Positions 6,614 to 10,678 of a stretch of 10,678 nt of DNA are shown here, piece after piece. The notes beneath the pieces were generated by a model that saw only the letters and a program-made list of their open reading frames with translations, was not told where the DNA came from and searched no databases. This stretch comes from an uncultured Burkholderiales bacterium (GTDB taxonomy: Bacteria; Pseudomonadota; Gammaproteobacteria; Burkholderiales; Burkholderiaceae_C): assembly GCA_903871865.1 (NCBI GenBank), contig CAIQIL010000071.1, positions 1 to 10,678 of the forward strand, written 5' to 3'. The translations under genes were made by a program, and so were the position numbers. The stretch's first letter is position 1; every line of letters begins with the position of its first letter.

Positions 6614-6643
6614 GCCCCGTCTGGCAACAGGCGGGGCTTTTTT
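6614..6643 (+). terminator. Rho-independent terminator after the metalloprotease
   Basis: GCCCCGTCTG, loop GCAA, CAGGCGGGGC, then TTTTTT: a 10-bp stem with one G-U pair and a six-T tract, 19 bp after the protease stop. The protease is therefore a single-gene transcription unit, insulated from ahpC. Confidence 0.95.
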
Positions 6644-6764
6644 CATGGGCGGTTGAGAAGAGGCGTGTGTGGCTTGGTCCATAGCCTCACACAATCAAAT
6701 GCATTTGCCCAATCAATTCGCCATATGGCAAGGCATGGCCTAAGATCCGTTCTGCCTTCTCACA
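6644..6764 (+). promoter_or_regulatory. ahpC promoter region with three dyad symmetries
   Basis: Three inverted repeats follow one another: GTGTGtGGCT/AGCCtCACAC (6665-6692, 9 of 10 pairs); the perfect 12-bp palindrome CAAATGCATTTG (6696-6707); and the perfect 10-bp palindrome GCCATATGGC (6720-6729), with the last two centred 23 bp apart. A possible weak promoter is TTCGCC (6717-6722), 18 bp, TAAGAT (6741-6746). A weak -35 with an activator site just upstream is common for peroxide-inducible ahpC promoters. OxyR is the usual regulator. The window 6681-6717 matches the four-element OxyR pattern at only about 13 of 20 positions, so the regulator remains unassigned. Confidence 0.45.
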
Positions 6765-6786
6765 CAGGGCCGCTTTCCCGGCCCTG
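6765..6786 (+). promoter_or_regulatory. Stem-loop in the ahpC 5' leader
   Basis: CAGGGCCG (6765-6772), loop CTTTCC, CGGCCCTG (6779-6786): a perfect 8-bp GC-rich hairpin lying 14 bp upstream of the GAGGA ribosome site. It is not followed by T residues, so it is not a terminator. It may stabilise the ahpC mRNA or be a protein-binding site. Confidence 0.6.
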
Positions 6787-6813
6787 CCAACCCAACCTTA
6801 GAGGATCTCTGCC

Positions 6814-7389
6814 ATGTCCCTGATCAACACCCAAGTTCAGCCGTTCAAGACCGAAGCCTTCGTCAACCGTGGCGGCAAGGGCGAGTTCATCACCGTCTCC
6901 GACGAGAGTCTGAAGGGCAAGTGGTCCGTGCTGATCTTCATGCCGGCCGCTTTCACCTTCAACTGCCCGACCGAGATCGAAGACGCTGCCGACAACTACG
7001 CCGCCTTCTCCGCCGCTGGCGCCGAGGTCTACATCGTCACCACCGACACCCACTTCTCGCACAAGGTGTGGCACGAGACCTCGCCGGCCGTGGGCAAGGC
7101 GAAGTTCCCGCTGGTGGGCGACCCCACCCACCAGCTGACCCGCGCGTTCGACGTGCACATCGAAGAAGAAGGCCTGGCCCTGCGCGGCACCTTCATCGTC
7201 AACCCCGACGGCGTCATCAAGACCGCCGAAGTGCACTCCAACGAAATCGCCCGCGACGTGTCGGAGACCCTGCGCAAGCTGAAGGCTGCCCAGTACACCG
7301 CCGCCAACCCTGGCCAGGTCTGCCCGGCCAAGTGGAAGGAAGGCGCCAAGACCCTGGCCCCCTCGCTGGACCTGGTTGGCAAGATCTGA
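6814..7389 (+). CDS. ahpC: Alkyl hydroperoxide reductase subunit C (2-Cys peroxiredoxin)
   Basis: 191 residues. Reduces H2O2, organic hydroperoxides and probably peroxynitrite in the cytoplasm, and is recycled by AhpF. The start MSLINTQVQPFK is conserved in the family and has GAGGA (6801-6805) at a spacing of 8. The peroxidatic Cys is C51 in PAAFTFNCPTE (residues 44-54) with T48 and R124 as helpers. The resolving Cys is C170 in NPGQVCPAKWKEG. The C-terminal tail LAPSLDLVGKI is the typical AhpC1 end. The active-site wording PAAFTFNCPTEIEDAA differs from the enteric PADFTFVCPTELGDVA and, from memory, resembles the Pseudomonas-type AhpC. It is followed by ahpF after 187 bp, the usual pair. Confidence 0.97.
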   Translation: MSLINTQVQPFKTEAFVNRGGKGEFITVSDESLKGKWSVLIFMPAAFTFNCPTEIEDAADNYAAFSAAGAEVYIVTTDTHFSHKVWHETSPAVGKAKFPLVGDPTHQLTRAFDVHIEEEGLALRGTFIVNPDGVIKTAEVHSNEIARDVSETLRKLKAAQYTAANPGQVCPAKWKEGAKTLAPSLDLVGKI

Positions 7390-7576
7390 TCGCTGCCTCA
7401 ACGCGATCCGCACACGGTTTGACCTGTGCTGAGGCCTGACCTCACCACACCGTTGAACATGGTCCTCCTGCTCGCCCACAAGGCGGGCGGGTGGACGACC
7501 CTGGCCTCTTCACCTCGCTGAAGCACAGAGGAGGCCGGTTCCCGAAGTCACTTGAACACGAAAAAGGATGCCCATC
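7390..7576 (+). promoter_or_regulatory. Hairpin-rich ahpC-ahpF intergenic spacer
   Basis: No supported gene. The 187 bp hold several strong secondary-structure options. GCCTCA (7395-7400) pairs with TGAGGC (7430-7435); alternatively TGAGG (7430-7434) pairs with CCTCA (7440-7444), so these two exclude each other. GGTCCTCC (7461-7468) pairs with GGACGACC (7493-7500) at 7 of 8 positions, with CGCCC/GGGCG (7473-7477, 7485-7489) nested inside. GGCCTC (7503-7508) pairs with GAGGCC (7531-7536), with TTCA/TGAA nested. None has a T-tract, so a classic terminator is absent. The structures could set the AhpC:AhpF ratio by partial termination, processing or mRNA protection. A separate ahpF promoter was not recognised. 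Confidence 0.5.
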
Positions 7577-9160
7577 ATGCTGGACGACACCCTCAAGGCC
7601 CAACTCGCCGCTTACCTGGAGCGCGTGCAACAACCCTTCGAGATCGTTGCATCCCTGAGTGACTCCGAGAACTCCCGTGAGATGCTCGAGCTGCTGCAGA
7701 CCATCCAGGGTCTGCGCGCCGACAAGATCACCCTGCGCACCGATGGCCAGGACGCCCGCAAGCCCTCGTTCTCGCTGCAGCGCACGGGCGGCGACGCCGT
7801 TGCGGCCCAGTCCTTGCGCTTTGCCGGCCTGCCGCTGGGCCACGAGTTCACCTCGCTGGTGCTGGCCTTGCTGTGGACCGGCGGCCACCCGCCGAAGGAA
7901 AGCGCCGAGACGCTGGACAACGTCCGCGCCCTGAGCCCTGCGGATGGCGGCGACTTCCACTTCGAGGTCTTCATGTCCCTGAGCTGCCACAACTGCCCCG
8001 ACGTGGTGCAGGCGCTGTCGCTCATGGCCATCCTCAACCCCAAGGTCAAGACCACCGTCATCGAGGGCGGCGCCTTCCAGGACGAGGTGGAAAAGCGCGA
8101 GATCATGGCCGTGCCCATGGTCTTCCTCAACGGCCAGGTGTTCGCCTCGGGCCGCATGACGGTCGATGAGATCGTGGCCAAGCTCGACACCAACGCCGGT
8201 GCCAAGGAAGCGGCCAAGCTCAACGCCAAAGCGCCCTACGACGTGCTCATCGTCGGCGGTGGCCCGGCAGGTGCCGCAGCCGCCGTGTACGCCGCCCGCA
8301 AGGGCATCCGCACCGGCATCGCCGCCGAGCGCTTCGGTGGCCAGACCAACGACACCCTGGGCATCGAGAACTACATCTCGGTGCTGGAAACCGATGGTCC
8401 GAAGTTCTCGGCCGCGCTCGAAGCCCACGCCCGCGCCTACGACGTGGACATCATGAACCTGCAGCGCGCTGACGCCATCGTGCCGGCCGCGCAAGCCGGT
8501 GGCCTCATCGAGGTCAAGCTGGCCAATGGCGGTGTGCTGAAAGCGAAGACGGTGATCCTGTCCACCGGCGCGCGCTGGCGCAACGTGAACGTGCCCGGCG
8601 AGGCCGAGTACAAGAACAAGGGCGTGGCCTACTGCCCGCACTGCGACGGCCCCTTGTTCAAGGGCAAGCGCACGGCCGTGATCGGCGGGGGCAACTCCGG
8701 CGTGGAAGCCGCCATCGACCTGGCCGGTGTGGTGGCCCACGTGACGGTGGTGGAGTTCGCCGACCAGCTCAAGGCCGACGCGGTGCTGGTCAGGAAGCTG
8801 CAGAGCTTGCCCAACGTGACCATCCACACCAATGCGCAGACCACGGAGATCACCGGGGCGGATGGCAAGGTCAATGGCCTGAAGTACAAGGACCGCGCCA
8901 CGGGCGTGGAGCACCTGGTGCCGCTGGAAGGCGTGTTCGTGCAGATCGGCCTGGTGCCCAACACCGAGTTCCTGCGCGGCACGCTGGAGCTGAGCAAGTT
9001 CGGCGAAATCATCGTCGATGCCAAGGGCCACACCAACGTGCCGGGCGTGTTCGCGGCGGGCGACTGCACGACCGTGCCGTACAAGCAGATCGTGATCGCC
9101 GCTGGGGCCGGTGCGACGGCAGCGCTGAGCGCCTTCGACCACCTGATCCGCCACGGCTGA
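7577..9160 (+). CDS. ahpF: Alkyl hydroperoxide reductase subunit F (flavoprotein disulfide reductase)
   Basis: Transfers electrons from NADH through FAD and two dithiol centres to AhpC. The start at 7577 ([15 protein letters not shown]) is preferred over the in-frame ATG at 7568. AAGGA (7564-7568) then has a proper 8-base spacing, whereas it would overlap the earlier ATG, and AhpF homologues begin MLD. 527 residues (E. coli 521). The N-terminal double thioredoxin-fold domain (1-200) contains the redox pair C137/C140 in [11 protein letters not shown]. The FAD site GGGPAG is at 227-232, the C-terminal dithiol YCPHCDG has C353/C356, and the NADH-binding motif GGGNSG is at 370-375. The second FAD motif [13 protein letters not shown] lies near the C-terminus. 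All catalytic elements are intact. Confidence 0.97.
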   Translation: MLDDTLKAQLAAYLERVQQPFEIVASLSDSENSREMLELLQTIQGLRADKITLRTDGQDARKPSFSLQRTGGDAVAAQSLRFAGLPLGHEFTSLVLALLWTGGHPPKESAETLDNVRALSPADGGDFHFEVFMSLSCHNCPDVVQALSLMAILNPKVKTTVIEGGAFQDEVEKREIMAVPMVFLNGQVFASGRMTVDEIVAKLDTNAGAKEAAKLNAKAPYDVLIVGGGPAGAAAAVYAARKGIRTGIAAERFGGQTNDTLGIENYISVLETDGPKFSAALEAHARAYDVDIMNLQRADAIVPAAQAGGLIEVKLANGGVLKAKTVILSTGARWRNVNVPGEAEYKNKGVAYCPHCDGPLFKGKRTAVIGGGNSGVEAAIDLAGVVAHVTVVEFADQLKADAVLVRKLQSLPNVTIHTNAQTTEITGADGKVNGLKYKDRATGVEHLVPLEGVFVQIGLVPNTEFLRGTLELSKFGEIIVDAKGHTNVPGVFAAGDCTTVPYKQIVIAAGAGATAALSAFDHLIRHG

Positions 9161-9228
9161 GACGCTTCAAGGCAGCGACATTCCGCGCATTAATCCGCGC
9201 TCCCTCGCGACACCTTGCGTCGGGTCGG

Positions 9229-9253
9229 CCGATCGCGCATGCAGCGCGGTCGG
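9229..9253. promoter_or_regulatory. Strong inverted repeat after ahpF
   Basis: CCGATCGCGC (9229-9238), loop ATGCA, GCGCGGTCGG (9244-9253): a 10-bp stem with one G-U pair, 69 bp after the ahpF stop and 44 bp before the binding-protein start. No T-tract follows on either side, so it is not a canonical terminator. It could still end ahpF transcripts weakly, protect the 3' end, or be an operator. The overlapping palindrome TCGGCCGA (9225-9232) is an alternative fold. The rest of the 136-bp gap holds nothing I recognise. Confidence 0.5.
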
Positions 9254-9296
9254 CAACCGGCGGACAATGGGTCATGTCCGCAAATGGGGTGAGCTC

Positions 9297-10139
9297 ATGC
9301 TGCGTCTGTCGATCACATTGGCTGGGTGCCTGTTCATGTGCCTTGCCGCCACTGCGCAAACGGTGCCGGCGGCCAAGCCGGCCGAACGAACCGCCTACAC
9401 CGTGGCGGTGGTGCCGCAGTTCCAGGCACAAGAGATTCACCGCGTCTGGACGCCTTTGCTGACGAAGCTCGGCGAGGAGGTGGGGGTGGTGCTGACGCTG
9501 AAGCTGGCGCAGGACATCCCCACCTTCGAAGACGAGGTGGTGGCCGGCAGACCCGACTTCGTCTACCTCAACCCATACCACCAACTGCGCGCTCACCGGG
9601 CGCAGAACTATCGCCCGCTGGTGCGCGACGCCACGCCGCTGACGGGCATCCTTGTGGTGCGACGCGACGACCCCATCCGTGACGTGGCTGCCTTGGATGC
9701 CAAGCTGTTGGCATTTCCCGCGCCCAACGCCTTTGGCGCGTCCTTGCTCATCCGCGCCCATTTGACCGAGACGGCACACATCCACATCACAACGCTGTAC
9801 GCCAAGACGCACTCCAACGCTTTCCGCCAAACCATCATGGGCAAAACGGCGGCGACGGGCGGGCTGCGGGCGACCTTGGAGCGGGAGCCGCAAGAGGTGC
9901 GTGACGCCTTGCGCATCCTGTTGGAAACCCCCGGCGCGGCACCTCATCCTTTGAGCGCGCACCCGCGCGTGCCAATCGCCTTGCAGACAGCCGTTCAGCG
10001 TGCGTGGTTGCGTTTGGCCCAGGACCCCAGCTTGCAGCCGTCGTTTCGTGACATCCCCATGCCCCGTCCCGTGGTGGCCGACCACCAGCGCGACTACGGA
10101 CCGCTGGAGCGGCTCAAGCTTGACCGCTACACGGAGTGA
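9297..10139 (+). CDS. PhnD-like periplasmic phosphate/phosphonate-type substrate-binding protein
   Basis: 280 residues if translation starts at ATG 9297, preferred for GGGGTGAG just upstream and because the protein then opens with a signal peptide (MLRLSITLAGCLFMCLAATA, likely cut after ATA at residue 20). An in-frame ATG at 9267 would add 10 residues. The mature part begins YTVAVVPQFQAQEIHRVWTPLLTKLGEEVGV. It continues with the family features DEVVAGRPDFVYLNPYHQL (N92-P93-Y94), TGILVVRRDDPI and AFPAPNAFGASLLIRAHL, as in the PhnD-like solute-binding family (Pfam PF12974 type). The residues LYAKTHSNAFRQTIMGKTAATGG fit the region before the hinge. No permease or ATPase gene is adjacent; the next gene, 4 bp away, is a membrane sensor. 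A ligand-presenting role for that sensor is more likely than transport. The ligand is unknown. Confidence 0.88.
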   Translation: MLRLSITLAGCLFMCLAATAQTVPAAKPAERTAYTVAVVPQFQAQEIHRVWTPLLTKLGEEVGVVLTLKLAQDIPTFEDEVVAGRPDFVYLNPYHQLRAHRAQNYRPLVRDATPLTGILVVRRDDPIRDVAALDAKLLAFPAPNAFGASLLIRAHLTETAHIHITTLYAKTHSNAFRQTIMGKTAATGGLRATLEREPQEVRDALRILLETPGAAPHPLSAHPRVPIALQTAVQRAWLRLAQDPSLQPSFRDIPMPRPVVADHQRDYGPLERLKLDRYTE

Positions 10140-10143
10140 TGCG

Positions 10144-10678
10144 GTGACAGACAAGGCGGCGCGGCGCTGGCTGACGGCCTGGTGGCCGCGCACGCTCAAA
10201 CACCAGCTGGTGGCCATGGTGTCGGCCGTCCTGCTGCTGGCCCTGGGTGCGTTGGGCGGCTACACCGCCCACGAGCAAAGCGGCATCGCCCGCGCTTCGG
10301 TGGAAGACCAGGTCACCTCCTTGGCACGTAGCGTGGCGCTGGCCAGTGCCAACCTGATCTTGACCGACAGCCTGGACAGCCTGGAGGCGCTGGCGATGCG
10401 ATCGGCGAATTTCTCCGAACTGCGCGCCATGCAGATCTGTGACTTGCAGGGCCACGTCCTTACACACGTTCGCCATGTGCCAGGGCAGCCGGTGGGCTTG
10501 GTGTTCAACCCGGCCAGCAGCGTGTGCCAAGGCCTCCCCAGCGATGGTGCGCCAGCGCTCGACCATGGCGAACTCGTTCTGGTGGTCTGGCAACCGGTCC
10601 GCGCGGAGCTGCTGGTGGGCTGGGTGCGTGTGGCCTATGACCTGAGCTCGCTGCAACGCACCCGCGAACGCATCTGGC
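10144..10678 (+). CDS. Membrane-anchored sensor protein, N-terminal part (output domain outside window)
   Basis: The open frame runs from GTG 10144 to the window end, 178 codons, with no stop. GGAG at 10133-10136, inside the end of the preceding gene, lies 7 bases before the GTG. An ATG at 10139 is out of frame and stops at once. The N-terminus is short and basic (residues 3-20, Trp/Arg-rich), followed by one TM helix (about 22-41, LVAMVSAVLLLALGALGGY) and an extracytoplasmic domain (42 onward). DQVTSLARSVALASANLILTDSLDSLEAL and MQICDLQGHVL look like a CHASE8/PAS-like periplasmic sensor fold. The stretch RVAYDLSSLQRTRERIW near the edge is typical of what precedes a second TM helix. It may be a histidine kinase or a diguanylate cyclase; neither domain is visible. 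The 4-bp spacing implies cotranscription with the binding protein. Confidence 0.75.
   Translation, partial: MTDKAARRWLTAWWPRTLKHQLVAMVSAVLLLALGALGGYTAHEQSGIARASVEDQVTSLARSVALASANLILTDSLDSLEALAMRSANFSELRAMQICDLQGHVLTHVRHVPGQPVGLVFNPASSVCQGLPSDGAPALDHGELVLVVWQPVRAELLVGWVRVAYDLSSLQRTRERIW

Noticed and set aside
4549-6627. 692-codon minus-strand frame opposite the metalloprotease
   Set aside because: Composition is Arg/Gly/His/Ala-rich, it runs through the downstream terminator and the riboswitch, and it competes with a gene having a signal peptide and intact zinc motif.
6681-6717. Canonical OxyR binding site upstream of ahpC
   Set aside because: Only about 13 of 20 consensus positions fit, too few to call, although OxyR control of ahpC is expected from other bacteria.
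7442-9154. 570-codon open frame on the minus strand opposite ahpF
   Set aside because: It is the antisense shadow of ahpF, with no ribosome site and no recognisable domain.
9318-9329. Lipobox LAGC at the N-terminus of the binding protein
   Set aside because: With the preferred start the Cys is at residue 11, leaving too short a hydrophobic segment. A signal peptidase I site after ATA (residue 20) fits better, though the longer start at 9267 keeps a lipoprotein possible.
1-10678. CRISPR array, tRNA/rRNA gene, insertion sequence or phage remnant
   Set aside because: No regular spaced repeats, no recognisable tRNA/rRNA sequence, no transposase motifs and no terminal inverted repeats with target duplications were seen.

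Overview
The window is high-GC DNA with dense, GC-rich third-codon-position genes. The gene set and order (flhDC, then motAB, then cheY and cheZ, all on the minus strand) is what is seen in flagellated Burkholderiales (Betaproteobacteria), probably a Comamonadaceae- or Sphaerotilaceae-like organism. This assignment rests on gene order and protein similarity from memory, not on a search.

Left part (1-4230, minus strand): a motility block read from right to left. flhD and flhC (flagellar master regulator) come first and end at a clear intrinsic terminator (3082-3109). After it comes a second unit, motA-motB (stator) and cheY-cheZ (motor response regulator and its phosphatase). The left window edge cuts the last few codons of cheZ.

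Centre (4231-6643): a 447-bp divergent intergenic region separates flhD from a plus-strand gene for a secreted metzincin-type zinc metalloprotease (HELGHNLGNAHD zinc site, signal peptide, Thr-rich linker). The protease leader contains a strong match to a class I cyclic-di-GMP riboswitch (GEMM-I), about 90 bp upstream of the start codon. It is followed by a set of mutually exclusive helices that can be read as an antiterminator/terminator expression platform. The protease gene ends at a textbook Rho-independent terminator. A c-di-GMP-sensing leader placed back to back with the flagellar master regulator is the most interesting element of the window.

Right part (6644-9160, plus strand): ahpC and ahpF, the alkyl hydroperoxide reductase peroxidase and its flavoprotein reductase. 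Upstream of ahpC are several dyad-symmetric sequences and a leader hairpin. The two genes are separated by a 187-bp, hairpin-rich spacer.

Right edge (9297-10678, plus strand): a PhnD-like periplasmic phosphate/phosphonate-type binding protein, followed 4 bp later by the GTG-started N-terminal part of a membrane-anchored sensor protein (one TM helix plus the start of a periplasmic domain). This looks like a binding-protein-assisted signalling pair rather than an ABC transporter, because no permease or ATPase is visible. The effector domain of the sensor lies outside the window.
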